Below, piece by piece: positions 25,164-34,126 of a stretch of DNA of 64,000 nucleotides. The notes under the pieces are model-generated. The model saw only the letters and a program-made list of their open reading frames with translations, did not search any database and was not told where the DNA came from. Origin of the DNA: CBDFKB01 sp965248715 (lineage in GTDB: Bacteria > Pseudomonadota > Alphaproteobacteria > Rhizobiales > Rhizobiaceae); the NCBI GenBank assembly GCA_965248715.1, contig CBDFKB010000007.1, positions 868,001 through 932,000 of the forward strand, given 5' to 3'. The translations under genes and the position numbers were made by a program. Position 1 is the stretch's first letter, and each line of letters begins with the position of its first letter.

Positions 25164-26147
25164 ATGAGCCAATTGATCCGCGGTCTGATCGCTCCCAATC
25201 TGACGCCATTCAACAATGATTGGAGCGTTGCTGACGACCTTTATGTCGCCCACGGGTTACGGCTGTTGGCGAACGGATGCGCTGGCCTGGCGCCATTTGG
25301 CACCACTGGCGAAGCACTTTCGGTGGGTATCGATGAACGCATGGGGTTGCTGGAAAAACTAGTCGAGGCCGGGGCTGATGCCACCCGGCTGATCCCTGGA
25401 ACCGGGCTGACCAATTTGCCCGACACAGTGCGTTTGATCAAACATGCCGCAGCGCTCGGCTGCGCCGGGGCAATGGTGTTACCGCCATTTTACTACAAGA
25501 ATTTGGCCGATGACGGGGTCTATAACTATTTCGCCCGGTTGATCGAGTTGACCAGCGCCAATCCGGTGGCGATATATCTCTATCATATCCCCCAGGTCGC
25601 CGGCGTCGGCCTGCCGGTTAAATTGGTGCGGCGGTTGCGGGCTGACTTTCCCGAACGGATCGTCGGCATCAAGGACAGTTCCGGGGTGTGGGAAAACACG
25701 GCCGCTCTGCTCGAAATCGACGGCTTGACGGTTTATCCCGGCTCCGAATTGCCGTTGGCCGAGGCAATGGCGCGTGGCGCGCCGGGCTGTATTTCGGCGA
25801 CCGCCAATCTCAACGCGCCAGCGATTGCCAGGCGGATCGCGGACTTAGCCAACGATAACCCAGAACCTGATGACCACAGTAGTGCGGCGATCCGCGCATT
25901 GCGCCTGGCGGTGCAAGATTTCGGTCCGATTCCGGCGCAAAAGCGGTTGCTGGCCATGGCCAGCGGCGATCCGCGCTGGGCCAATGTGCGCCCGCCCTTG
26001 CTGCCGTTGTCTAAATCCGATGGTGCAAAGCTCGCACAGCGGTTGGCCGAAGAAACCGGTTTTAACCTCGAGACCATTGCTGGGCGAACCGGCCCGCTCG
26101 ACAAAGCCGCTGCGATTTGCTTGCCGCCCGCGACCCGGCGCAATTGA
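25164..26147 (+). CDS. dihydrodipicolinate synthase (DapA) family lyase
   Basis: A 327-residue class I aldolase-fold protein. It shows the pyruvate-carboxylate motif APFGTTGEALSV, the Tyr in IYLYHIPQVAG and the Schiff-base Lys in IVGIKDSSGVW. The set is common to DapA, N-acetylneuraminate lyase, 4-hydroxy-2-oxo aldolases and 1-pyrroline-4-hydroxy-2-carboxylate deaminase. True lysine-pathway DapA is unlikely in this catabolic setting. Because a hydroxyproline epimerase lies at 19520, the deaminase of hydroxyproline breakdown is one possibility, but this is inference. It precedes hyuA by 88 bp on the same strand. Confidence 0.87.
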   Translation: MSQLIRGLIAPNLTPFNNDWSVADDLYVAHGLRLLANGCAGLAPFGTTGEALSVGIDERMGLLEKLVEAGADATRLIPGTGLTNLPDTVRLIKHAAALGCAGAMVLPPFYYKNLADDGVYNYFARLIELTSANPVAIYLYHIPQVAGVGLPVKLVRRLRADFPERIVGIKDSSGVWENTAALLEIDGLTVYPGSELPLAEAMARGAPGCISATANLNAPAIARRIADLANDNPEPDDHSSAAIRALRLAVQDFGPIPAQKRLLAMASGDPRWANVRPPLLPLSKSDGAKLAQRLAEETGFNLETIAGRTGPLDKAAAICLPPATRRN

Positions 26148-26235
26148 CATTGTGCACCCAATGCGGATTTCATTAGTATGCAAATGAATTTCCGTACTTT
26201 AGAGGGCGTTGACCAGTTAGGGCTTGTGGACAATT

Positions 26236-28296
26236 ATGAGCGGTAGCGGGCAAATTGTTGGTGTCGATGTCGGCGGCACATTTACCGATTTGGTGCTGTA
26301 CGACAGCGCCAGTGGCCAGGTGCGCCTGGCCAAGGTGGCAAGCACACCAGAAAATCAGGCCGATGGGGTGTTGGCGGCGCTCAAAGAAGCGGGCGCCGAC
26401 CTGAAAAAAATTGATCTTATCGTACATGGCACCACTACAACCACCAATGCGGTGCTGGAACGCAAATTGTGTCGCACCGGCCTGATCACCACCAAAGGCT
26501 TCCGTGACGTTCTTGAACTTGGTCGCCGCACCCGTCCGCAAGCCTATGGCATGAAAGGGGTGTTTACTCCGGTAATTGCCCGTGATCTGCGCCTGGAAGT
26601 AGATGAGCGGATCGATGCCGGCGGCAAGGTACTAGTGGCGCTTGACCGGGATCAGGTGCGTGCCGCCGCCGTGCAATTGGCGGAAGTGGGCTGCGAAGCA
26701 ATCGTCATTCACTTTCTGCACGCTTATGCCAATTGCGCCCACGAACGCGCCGCAGCCGAACTGGTGGCGGAAATCTGGCCCAATGAATACATCACCATGG
26801 GCCATTCCCTGTTGTCGGAAAGTCGCGAGTTCGAACGCGGCGTTACTGCGGCGATCAACGCTTCGGTACAGCCTTTGTTGGCGCGCTATATCGGCAAGCT
26901 CAGCGCCGAATTGGCTCGCCACGGCTATCGCGGCGAAGTGTTGGTGGTAAATGGCAATGGCGGTATGGTGTCGTCGAAATATGCCGCCCGCGAGGCAGCG
27001 AAAACCGTGATGTCGGGCCCTGCATCCGGGGTCATGGCCGCCGCCTATACCGGACGCCGGGCGTTGATCAACAATTTGATTACCTATGACATGGGCGGCA
27101 CCTCAACCGATGTGGCGCTGGTACGCGATGCCGATCCATCGGTGTCGAACGAAATCGAGATCGAATATGCAATGCCGGTGCATGTGCCGATGGTCGATGT
27201 GCGCACGGTCGGCGCCGGGGGCGGCTCGATCGCCCGCATCAATGAGGCCGGTTTGTTGGAAGTAGGACCACAAAGCGCTGGCGCCGTACCCGGCCCGATC
27301 TGCTATGGCCGTGGCGGCAGCGAACCAACGATTTCCGATGCCAACATGTTGTTGGGCCGGCTCGATCCTGAGAAACTTAAATCGGTGCGGGGAGGCGTAG
27401 CAATCGACAAAATCGCGGCGATTTTTCAGAACAAACTGGGCGATCCGCTTGGGGTTGATGCGATTGCTGCTGCCGAAGCGGTGGTGCGCATGGCCAATGT
27501 TAAAATGGCCGGTGCGATCCGCATGGTATCGCTGTCGCTCGGTGTCGACCCGCGTGATTTCACGCTGTTTGCGTTTGGTGGCGCCGGACCAATGCATGCC
27601 ACCGCGCTTGCTCGTGAACTGGGCATTCCCCGGGTTTTGGTGCCAGGCCGGCCGGGAATTACCAATGCGCTCGGTTGCGTCGTTGCTGACCTGCGCCATG
27701 ATTTCGTCAATACCATCAACCGGCCGCTCGACCGGATCGACATCGGGGCAGTACATGATATTTTTTCCCGGCAAATTGCCGAGGGTGAGGCAATGCTGGT
27801 CGGCGAGACCGTGACAACCGACGAAATCCGCCACCGATTTAGTGTCGATATGCAGTTTTCCGGCCAGACCCATTTGCTGCGGGTACCATTGCCCGATGGG
27901 CGGCCAGAAAAGCAATTATTGCGACAATGGTTTGAGGAGATTTATTTCGCCCGCTTCAAGGTCGAATTGCCGGAAATCCGCGCCAATCTGGTCAACATCA
28001 ATACTTCCGTGATTGGGGTCAGGAGTGGCATCGATCTGGCCGCACTGGTCGCCTCGTGTTGCGGCAATACCACGCTTGAGGGTGCGCTGAGCGACCAACG
28101 ACCAGTCCGCTTCGGTGATCGGGTTATCGAAACACCGGTGTACCGGCGTGACCAATTGCCGGACGAGTTCATCATTACCGGACCGGCGGTGGTTGAACAA
28201 ATGGATACCACCGTACTGATCGAGCCTGGTGATAACGCGACCGGCGACGAGGACGGCAATATTTTGATCACGATAGGTGGTGGCGATGGCGCTTGA
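26236..28296 (+). CDS. hyuA: hydantoinase/oxoprolinase family protein, HyuA subunit
   Basis: The 686-residue ATP-dependent subunit has an N-terminal actin-fold start IVGVDVGGTFTDLVLYD, HGTTTTTNAVLERK, and later YDMGGTSTDVAL and GAGGGSIA. These are standard in HyuA, 5-oxoprolinase A halves and acetone carboxylase beta. Together with HyuB it opens an amide ring such as N-methylhydantoin or 5-oxoproline at the cost of ATP. ATG 26236 (MSGSGQIVGVD) is preferred over the TTG at 26224. The coding sequence overlaps hyuB by 11 bases, so the two are coupled. With the amino-acid genes around it, a lactam of Glu or Pro type is a plausible substrate. Confidence 0.9.
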   Translation: MSGSGQIVGVDVGGTFTDLVLYDSASGQVRLAKVASTPENQADGVLAALKEAGADLKKIDLIVHGTTTTTNAVLERKLCRTGLITTKGFRDVLELGRRTRPQAYGMKGVFTPVIARDLRLEVDERIDAGGKVLVALDRDQVRAAAVQLAEVGCEAIVIHFLHAYANCAHERAAAELVAEIWPNEYITMGHSLLSESREFERGVTAAINASVQPLLARYIGKLSAELARHGYRGEVLVVNGNGGMVSSKYAAREAAKTVMSGPASGVMAAAYTGRRALINNLITYDMGGTSTDVALVRDADPSVSNEIEIEYAMPVHVPMVDVRTVGAGGGSIARINEAGLLEVGPQSAGAVPGPICYGRGGSEPTISDANMLLGRLDPEKLKSVRGGVAIDKIAAIFQNKLGDPLGVDAIAAAEAVVRMANVKMAGAIRMVSLSLGVDPRDFTLFAFGGAGPMHATALARELGIPRVLVPGRPGITNALGCVVADLRHDFVNTINRPLDRIDIGAVHDIFSRQIAEGEAMLVGETVTTDEIRHRFSVDMQFSGQTHLLRVPLPDGRPEKQLLRQWFEEIYFARFKVELPEIRANLVNINTSVIGVRSGIDLAALVASCCGNTTLEGALSDQRPVRFGDRVIETPVYRRDQLPDEFIITGPAVVEQMDTTVLIEPGDNATGDEDGNILITIGGGDGA

Positions 28297-30025
28297 TCCG
28301 ATCACCCTCAGCGTCATCCAGGCCGGTCTGCAGCAGGTGTGCGACGAAATGGATATGACCTTTTCGCGCGCCGCATTTTCGCCGGTGATCGCCGAGGCCA
28401 ATGACCGCTCCGACGGCATCTATTCGCCGCTCGACGGATCGTTGATCGCACAAGGTTCGGCTGGGTTACCGGTGTTCGTCGGCACCATGCAATATTCCAC
28501 CCGGGTGCTGATCGAGCGGATTGCATCAGGTGAAACTGCGGCACCTGATCCAGGCGACGTCTATATCGTCAATGACCCCTATCTCGGCGGCACCCATTTG
28601 ATGGATGTGCGCTTCGCGCGGCCATTTTTTCGCAATGGTAAAATCTTTTGTTGGCTGTCGAATACCGGTCACTGGCCCGATACCGGTGGAGCGGTGCCCG
28701 GTGGATTTTCCGCATCCGCGACTGCGGTCGAACAGGAGGGATTGCGCCTGCCGCCAGTCAAATTGTTCAAAAAGGGACAATTGGATACCGAGATTTACGC
28801 CATCATCTGCTCCAATATCCGGGTCGCCGACCAGCGCATTGGCGACGTCAAGGCGCAATATTCAGCCCTAATGGTCGGCGAAGAGCGTTTGGCCGCCCTG
28901 CTTGATCGTTATGGCGAGGCGACCGTGCAATCTGCAATTGCCGAATTGAGCGAGCGCGCCAGCCGGCACATGCGGGTGCTGATCGCCGCAATCCCTGAAG
29001 GCAGTTATCATTCCACCGCCTATATCGACAGCGACGGGGTGGTTAACCAGCCGTTGGAGATCAAGCTGGCGATCACCCGCGTCGACCACCGGCTGGTGTT
29101 TGATTTTACCGGCTCCAGCCCGCCTTGCCAGGGGCCGATGAATTCGGTTCTCGCCACCACGTTAAGTTCGGTCTATCTGGCGATGCGCCACATTTTCCCG
29201 GAAGTGCCGATCAGCGCCGGTGCGTTCGAGCCATTGGAGGTGATCCGGCCGGAAAACACTTTTCTTGACGCCCACTATCCGCGACCGGTTTCTGGATGTG
29301 CGGCCGAGGTCAGTCAGCGCATTGCCGAGGCGGTGTTTGCGGCGCTTGCTGAGGCGCTGCCGGATCGGGTTACCGCAGCGCCGGCCGGCACCAGCGGCAA
29401 TTTTGCGCTTGGCGGGCATGACCCCGAACGTGGCCGCGATTTCGTCATGTATCAGATTTCCGGCGGCGGATATGGCGGCAATATGCACCATGACGGACTT
29501 TCCAACGGCTGTTCGACCATCGGCATCTCCAAGGCGCCGCCGGTCGAGATCATGGAACAGGCGTATCCGGTGCTCTATCACCGCTATGGGTTGCATGAAG
29601 GTTCCGGCGGCGCCGGGCGTCATCGCGGTGGCTTTGGCCTCGACTACGAGGTAGAACTCAGGCATGGGTCGGCGCGGGCCAGCTTCGTTATGGACCATGG
29701 CCGCTTCGGGCCGCAGGGCGCGCTCGGCGGCGGCGATGGCGGGCTCAATCAGGTGACGGTCTGGCGCTCTGGCAAGGCTTACACACCGCTGCATTTGTCA
29801 AAGGAGCAAGACATTGCTCTTGCTGCCGGCGACCGGGTCCACGTTAAGACGCCCGGCGGTGGTGGTTACGGTGACCCGTTCCAACGCGATCCGGCAGCAG
29901 TATTAGAAGATGTGCGGCTTGGCCGCTATACCCGTGATCAGGCGCGGGAATTATACAAAGTTGCTCTTGCCGATTTACCATTAAGTGTCGATAGGAAGGC
30001 AACTGCCAAACTTCGCGGCGAGTAA
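28286..30025 (+). CDS. hyuB: hydantoinase B/oxoprolinase family protein, HyuB subunit
   Basis: A 579-residue partner of HyuA. The start MALDPITLSVIQAGLQQV, then MDMTFSRAAFSPVIAEANDRS, VYIVNDPYLGGTHLMDV and the C-terminal GPQGALGGGDGG and TPGGGGYGDP are all family marks. ATG 28286 lies inside hyuA; GTG codons at 28277 and 28280 are alternatives. Gly-rich C-terminus and length are normal. No third acetone-carboxylase-like subunit is present, which supports hydantoinase/oxoprolinase activity. It ends the catabolic run; 133 bp then separate it from the oxygen regulator. Confidence 0.9.
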   Translation: MALDPITLSVIQAGLQQVCDEMDMTFSRAAFSPVIAEANDRSDGIYSPLDGSLIAQGSAGLPVFVGTMQYSTRVLIERIASGETAAPDPGDVYIVNDPYLGGTHLMDVRFARPFFRNGKIFCWLSNTGHWPDTGGAVPGGFSASATAVEQEGLRLPPVKLFKKGQLDTEIYAIICSNIRVADQRIGDVKAQYSALMVGEERLAALLDRYGEATVQSAIAELSERASRHMRVLIAAIPEGSYHSTAYIDSDGVVNQPLEIKLAITRVDHRLVFDFTGSSPPCQGPMNSVLATTLSSVYLAMRHIFPEVPISAGAFEPLEVIRPENTFLDAHYPRPVSGCAAEVSQRIAEAVFAALAEALPDRVTAAPAGTSGNFALGGHDPERGRDFVMYQISGGGYGGNMHHDGLSNGCSTIGISKAPPVEIMEQAYPVLYHRYGLHEGSGGAGRHRGGFGLDYEVELRHGSARASFVMDHGRFGPQGALGGGDGGLNQVTVWRSGKAYTPLHLSKEQDIALAAGDRVHVKTPGGGGYGDPFQRDPAAVLEDVRLGRYTRDQARELYKVALADLPLSVDRKATAKLRGE

Positions 30026-30158
30026 CGAGAATAACCCGGCAGCACTTCATTCTGCGGCCTTTCGCCACCAGTCTTGAACGATTGTCTCATGAGGTTCCAT
30101 TTACTACCAAAGCAATCTAGGGTTTCGGCCGTTATTGGAAGTTTGTCAGGAAGCCGGT

Positions 30159-30899
30159 ATGCCTGCAGAGCGTAAAGACATCCATAATTCGCAAGTACCG
30201 GTAGTGTGTCAGTCTTGCGAGGCGCGCCATCGCGGGGTGTGCGGTGCGCTTACCCCGGGCCAATTGACCGAACTGTCGAAATTCGCCTCCCGCATCGCGA
30301 TTGATGAAGAGACCGAACTGTTTGGCGCCGATCAAGACGCCGGCCATTATTCAAACATCCTAAGCGGGGTGGTGAAATTATCCAAACTGATGGCAGATGG
30401 CCGCCAGCAGATCGTTGGATTGCAGTTTGCCCCAGATTTTCTTGGCCGTCCATTCGCCCATGGAGGTCAAGTTTCGGCCGAAGCGGCGACTTTGGTGCGC
30501 CTTTGCTCTTTTCCAAGAAATGTGCTGGAGCGCATCATCAGCCAGTCTCCGGAAATGGAACACCGGTTGCATGAGCAAACACTCAAGGAATTAGATGAGG
30601 CCCGCGATTGGATGCTGACACTTGGCCGCAAGACCGCAGCGGAAAAGATTGCCAGTTTCTTGTTGCTGATCGCGATGCACATCGATCCGGAACGTTCGCA
30701 AGATGTTACTGAATTCGATATCGAATTGCCGCTGAAGCGGGCTGACATCGCCGATTTTCTCGGTCTGACCATTGAAACAGTCAGCCGACAATTGACCAAA
30801 TTACGCAAGCAGGGCGCCATTGAGGTCAAGGACCGGCGCACGGTAAGGATTAAGAACCTTCCGGCGCTACGAAATGTTGCTGCTCAGAACCCTGATTGA
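30159..30899 (+). CDS. fnrL: oxygen-responsive Crp/Fnr regulator of the FnrN/FnrL type
   Basis: A 246-residue Crp/Fnr protein. Cys17, Cys20 and Cys28 (VVCQSCEARHRGVC) plus Cys116 (VRLCSFP) provide the four ligands of an oxygen-labile [4Fe-4S] cluster. A cNMP-binding-like barrel follows, then the dimer helix. The helix-turn-helix ADIADFLGLTIETVSRQLTKL holds the Glu and Ser-Arg residues that read TTGAT half-sites. It should activate cbb3 oxidase genes when oxygen is low. A matching site stands before ccoN at 31461. The start ATG 30159 is preferred over a codon at 30135. The last 50 bases overlap the end of the convergent hemerythrin gene. Confidence 0.93.
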   Translation: MPAERKDIHNSQVPVVCQSCEARHRGVCGALTPGQLTELSKFASRIAIDEETELFGADQDAGHYSNILSGVVKLSKLMADGRQQIVGLQFAPDFLGRPFAHGGQVSAEAATLVRLCSFPRNVLERIISQSPEMEHRLHEQTLKELDEARDWMLTLGRKTAAEKIASFLLLIAMHIDPERSQDVTEFDIELPLKRADIADFLGLTIETVSRQLTKLRKQGAIEVKDRRTVRIKNLPALRNVAAQNPD

Positions 30900-31374
30900 C
30901 GATCAACGGCACCAGGCATTCGGCCTCGAACGCGATATGCCGGCGCAACCCTTCGAAAAAGCCGCGCAGCATATAGGACAATGCCTCGGCACAGACCTCA
31001 CTCTCACTGCTGACAAAACCACGCAGCCCCTCGGCAATTTCCTCCGCATAGGCCTCGTCTTCCCAGTGCTCGAATCGCAACCGCTCCAGGCTGGCGTTAA
31101 AATCGATCCGAGGGTCGGATATTTCAGATACCAGCGGAAACAGTCTTGCCTCTTCGAATTCATGGGCGCTACGCACCAGCGGTAAAACCGTGCGCGCGGT
31201 CACCAGACAAACCTGGTTTTCCAGGTTCGATGGCAAATTATCGGCAATCCCTTCCAACACCTGACAAAGTTCCAATTGCTCCTTATGCAATTTTCGTAAG
31301 TGAGCCACGGTGTCAGAAATCGTATGCGGGCCGGGGTCGGGTCGGCCTGATTGTCGGTTCGCCGGTCTACCCAT
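30850..31374 (-). CDS. hemerythrin HHE domain protein
   Basis: The 174-residue protein has the HHE four-helix pattern with likely iron ligands in HLRKLHKEQLELC, RSAHEFEEARLFPLV, LRFEHWEDEAYAEEI and RRHIAFEAECLVPL. Such proteins bind oxygen or nitric oxide, or protect iron-sulfur clusters. ATG 31374 (MGRPANRQ) is preferred; a TTG 14 codons upstream is possible. It lies between fnrL and ccoN, its 5' end is divergent from ccoN, and the FNR box at 31461 could serve both. Its 3' end overlaps fnrL by 50 bp, an unusual convergent arrangement that could allow antisense effects. Confidence 0.86.
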   Translation of the reverse strand: MGRPANRQSGRPDPGPHTISDTVAHLRKLHKEQLELCQVLEGIADNLPSNLENQVCLVTARTVLPLVRSAHEFEEARLFPLVSEISDPRIDFNASLERLRFEHWEDEAYAEEIAEGLRGFVSSESEVCAEALSYMLRGFFEGLRRHIAFEAECLVPLIVNQGSEQQHFVAPEGS

Positions 31375-31460
31375 CCCAGAAAACCCCTTTAGTTTCCATG
31401 TAAATTTCCCTACCAATCAACCAGCAAGGGAGAATCTATTGCGATTGACCAAACGGTTCC

Positions 31461-31474
31461 TTGATCTGGATCAA
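31461..31474. promoter_or_regulatory. FNR/FixK-type binding site upstream of ccoN
   Basis: TTGATCTGGATCAA is a perfect match to the consensus TTGAT-N4-ATCAA. It stands 113 bp before the ccoN ATG and 86 bp before the hemerythrin ATG on the other side, with the Fnr gene just beyond. This strongly suggests low-oxygen activation of ccoNOQP. Confidence 0.88.
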
Positions 31475-31587
31475 AGCCCGTTCCAAGATAATTTGCCATT
31501 CAACTTGTTGGGGCCGCGGGCCATTGCGCTTGTGCGCATAGCAACAATCGGCGGTACGGCTCAACACCGTGAAAGCGGAGAATTACG

Positions 31588-33207
31588 ATGAAAAACGGAA
31601 TGGAAGCCCTGGCTGTCTCATTGGCGGCTTTTCTTGCCCTGCTGGGAGCGGCTTTCGCCCAGGACGATTTGTTTAAGGCCCATGCCTGGGTGCTGTTCTT
31701 TGTGCTAGTGGTATCGGCGATCATTTTGATCCGGCGGATCGAATTCGCCGGCGCCGGCGCCCCTATCCGCTTGGAAACCGAACCCTACGCCGACGAAGTA
31801 ATTCGTTATGGCGTCATCGCAACCACGTTTTGGGGCATTGTTGGTTTCAGTGTTGGCGTGGTGATCGCCGCACAATTGGCCTGGCCACAACTCAACATCG
31901 AACCCTGGTTCAATTTCGGCCGCATGCGGCCGCTGCACACGTCCGCAGTAATTTTTGCATTCGGCGGCAACGCGCTGATCTGCACGTCGTTATATATCGT
32001 CCAGCGCACCTGCCAAGCCAGGCTATTTGGCGGCAATCTGGCCTGGTTCGTGTTTTGGGGTTATCAGTTGTTTATCGTTATGGCGGCGACCGGCTATCTG
32101 CTCGGCATCACCCAATCAAAGGAATATGCCGAACCGGAATGGTATGTCGATCTGTGGCTGACGGTGGTCTGGGTTTCCTATTTAGTGGTGTTTGTTGGCA
32201 CCATCGTCAAACGCAAGGAACCGCATATCTACGTCGCCAACTGGTTCTTGCTTTCGTTCATCATCACCGTGGCGATGTTGCATTTGGTCAACAATGCGGC
32301 AGTCCCGGTATCTTTTTTGGGTGTCAAAAGCTATTCGGCGTTTGCTGGTGTGCAGGATGCGCTGACCCAATGGTGGTACGGCCACAATGCGGTCGGGTTT
32401 TTCCTGACCTCCGGCTTCCTCGGCATGATGTACTATTTCGTGCCCAAGCAGGCCGGGCGGCCGGTCTATTCCTACCGGTTGTCGATTGTCCACTTCTGGG
32501 CGCTGATCTTTTTGTACATCTGGGCCGGGCCGCACCATCTACAATATACCGCACTGCCGGATTGGGCGCAGACCCTTGGCATGGTGTTCTCGATCATGCT
32601 GTGGATGCCGTCATGGGGCGGCATGGTCAACGGTCTGATGACGCTTTCTGGCGCCTGGGACAAGTTGCGTACCGACCCGGTATTGCGGATAATGGTGATT
32701 TCCCTGGCGTTTTACGGCATGTCCACATTCGAAGGCCCGGTGATGGCGATCAAATCGGTCAACGCACTTTCCCATTATACCGACTGGACCATTGGTCACG
32801 TACATTCCGGTGCGCTCGGCTGGAACGGCATGATCTCCTTTGCCGCGCTCTATTTCCTGGTGCCGCGGCTATGGAACCGCGAACGGCTTTATTCGCTAAG
32901 GCTGGTCAATTGGCATCTGTGGCTCGCCACCATCGGCATCGTCATCTATGCGTCGGTGATGTGGGTGGCCGGCATTACCCAAGGGTTGATGTGGCGCGAA
33001 TATGACGATCAGGGTTTCCTGGTAAACTCCTTCGTCGAAACCGTTTCCGCGCTGCACCCCGAATATGTCATGCGTACCTTTGGCGGTCTTTTGTACCTCG
33101 CAGGTGCGCTGATCATGGCTTACAATTTGTGGCGTACGGTGCGTGGTGACATTCGCCAAGAAGCCAAGATCGGCGGCGGCGCGTCCCCCGCCATCGCAAA
33201 CGCCTGA
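31588..33207 (+). CDS. ccoN: cbb3-type cytochrome c oxidase subunit I
   Basis: The 539-residue catalytic subunit spans the membrane about 12 times and holds haem b, the haem b3-CuB centre and the oxygen channel. Haem and copper ligands are visible as RPLHTSAVIFAFGGN, WYGHNAVGFFLT (His with the crosslinked Tyr nearby), WAGPHHLQYTALP and TIGHVHSGALGWNG. An N-terminal extra helix (MKNGMEALAVSLAAFLALLG) precedes the core, as in rhizobial proteins. A ribosome site GGAG precedes ATG 31588. First gene of ccoNOQP, 113 bp after a perfect FNR site. Confidence 0.97.
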   Translation: MKNGMEALAVSLAAFLALLGAAFAQDDLFKAHAWVLFFVLVVSAIILIRRIEFAGAGAPIRLETEPYADEVIRYGVIATTFWGIVGFSVGVVIAAQLAWPQLNIEPWFNFGRMRPLHTSAVIFAFGGNALICTSLYIVQRTCQARLFGGNLAWFVFWGYQLFIVMAATGYLLGITQSKEYAEPEWYVDLWLTVVWVSYLVVFVGTIVKRKEPHIYVANWFLLSFIITVAMLHLVNNAAVPVSFLGVKSYSAFAGVQDALTQWWYGHNAVGFFLTSGFLGMMYYFVPKQAGRPVYSYRLSIVHFWALIFLYIWAGPHHLQYTALPDWAQTLGMVFSIMLWMPSWGGMVNGLMTLSGAWDKLRTDPVLRIMVISLAFYGMSTFEGPVMAIKSVNALSHYTDWTIGHVHSGALGWNGMISFAALYFLVPRLWNRERLYSLRLVNWHLWLATIGIVIYASVMWVAGITQGLMWREYDDQGFLVNSFVETVSALHPEYVMRTFGGLLYLAGALIMAYNLWRTVRGDIRQEAKIGGGASPAIANA

Positions 33208-33228
33208 TCGATCGAAAGGACCAAGACC

Positions 33229-33960
33229 ATGTCCGTGTTAAGTCGCCACGCCAAGATCGAACGCAATGTCACCTTGCTGTTCGTATTTTCGCTGATCGCC
33301 GTCCTGATCGGCGGCATTGTCGAAATCGCGCCGCTATTCTATCTCCAAAATACGATCGAAAAAGTCGAGGGCATGCGCCCCTACACGCCGCTGGAGCTGG
33401 CCGGCCGCAACATCTATATCCGCGAAGGCTGCTATGTGTGCCACAGCCAGATGATCCGGCCGTTCCGTGACGAAGTGGAGCGCTACGGTCATTATTCGCT
33501 GGCCGCCGAAAGCATGTATGACCATCCGTTCCAATGGGGTTCGAAGCGCACCGGACCAGATCTGGCGCGGGTCGGCGGGCGTTATTCCGACGAATGGCAT
33601 GTGCAGCACATGATCGATCCACAAAGCGTGGTGCCGGCATCGATCATGCCGGGATACGGCTTCCTGGCAAACGCGGTGATCGATCCGCAAACATATGTCG
33701 ACCATCTGGCTGCTAACCGGGCGGTCGGGGTTCCCTACAGTGACCAAATGATCGCCAACGCTGCTGCCGACTTTGCCGCCCAAGCCGATCCGGACGCCGA
33801 CACCGACGGTCTGGAAAGCCGGTACGACAAGATCAGCATCCGCGATTTCGATGGCAATCCAACCAAATTGAGCGAGATGGATGCGCTGGTTGCTTATCTC
33901 CAGATGCTCGGCACCCTGGTCGACCTGGACGCCTATCGCCAGAACGAAAACCTGCGCTGA
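33229..33960 (+). CDS. ccoO: cbb3-type cytochrome c oxidase subunit II (monohaem)
   Basis: A 243-residue membrane-anchored cytochrome c. One N-terminal membrane helix (LLFVFSLIAVLIGGIVEIAPLF, split here as LFVFSLIAVLIGG and IVEIAPLF) is followed by the haem site EGCYVCHSQMIRPF. A distal Met ligand is likely in SIMPGYGFL. It passes electrons from CcoP to CcoN. AAAGGA lies before ATG 33229, only 21 bp after ccoN. Confidence 0.97.
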   Translation: MSVLSRHAKIERNVTLLFVFSLIAVLIGGIVEIAPLFYLQNTIEKVEGMRPYTPLELAGRNIYIREGCYVCHSQMIRPFRDEVERYGHYSLAAESMYDHPFQWGSKRTGPDLARVGGRYSDEWHVQHMIDPQSVVPASIMPGYGFLANAVIDPQTYVDHLAANRAVGVPYSDQMIANAAADFAAQADPDADTDGLESRYDKISIRDFDGNPTKLSEMDALVAYLQMLGTLVDLDAYRQNENLR

Positions 33961-33972
33961 GGAAGCTCGATC

Positions 33973-34122
33973 ATGGATTACGAAACATTTCGCGGACTGG
34001 CTGACAGTTGGGGCCTACTATACCTGTTTGGGCTGTTCATCGCCGTCATTGCTTTCACGTTCAGGCCGGGATCGCGCAAGAAAGCCGACCAGGCTTCCAA
34101 CATCCCGTTTCAGGAGGACTGA
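33973..34122 (+). CDS. ccoQ: cbb3-type oxidase small subunit CcoQ/FixQ
   Basis: A 49-residue single-helix protein: MDYETFRGLADSWGLLYLFG, then LFIAVIAFTFRPGSRKKAD. The FRPGSRKKA end after the helix is the hallmark of CcoQ, which stabilises the CcoNO-CcoP assembly. Start 12 bp after ccoO; the ccoP start follows within 5 bp. Confidence 0.93.
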   Translation: MDYETFRGLADSWGLLYLFGLFIAVIAFTFRPGSRKKADQASNIPFQED

Positions 34123-34126
34123 TCTG

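Noticed and set aside
31487..31492. GATAAT as the -10 box of the ccoN promoter
   Set aside because: The resulting start would put the FNR box centre near -31 instead of the usual -41, so the assignment is not reliable.
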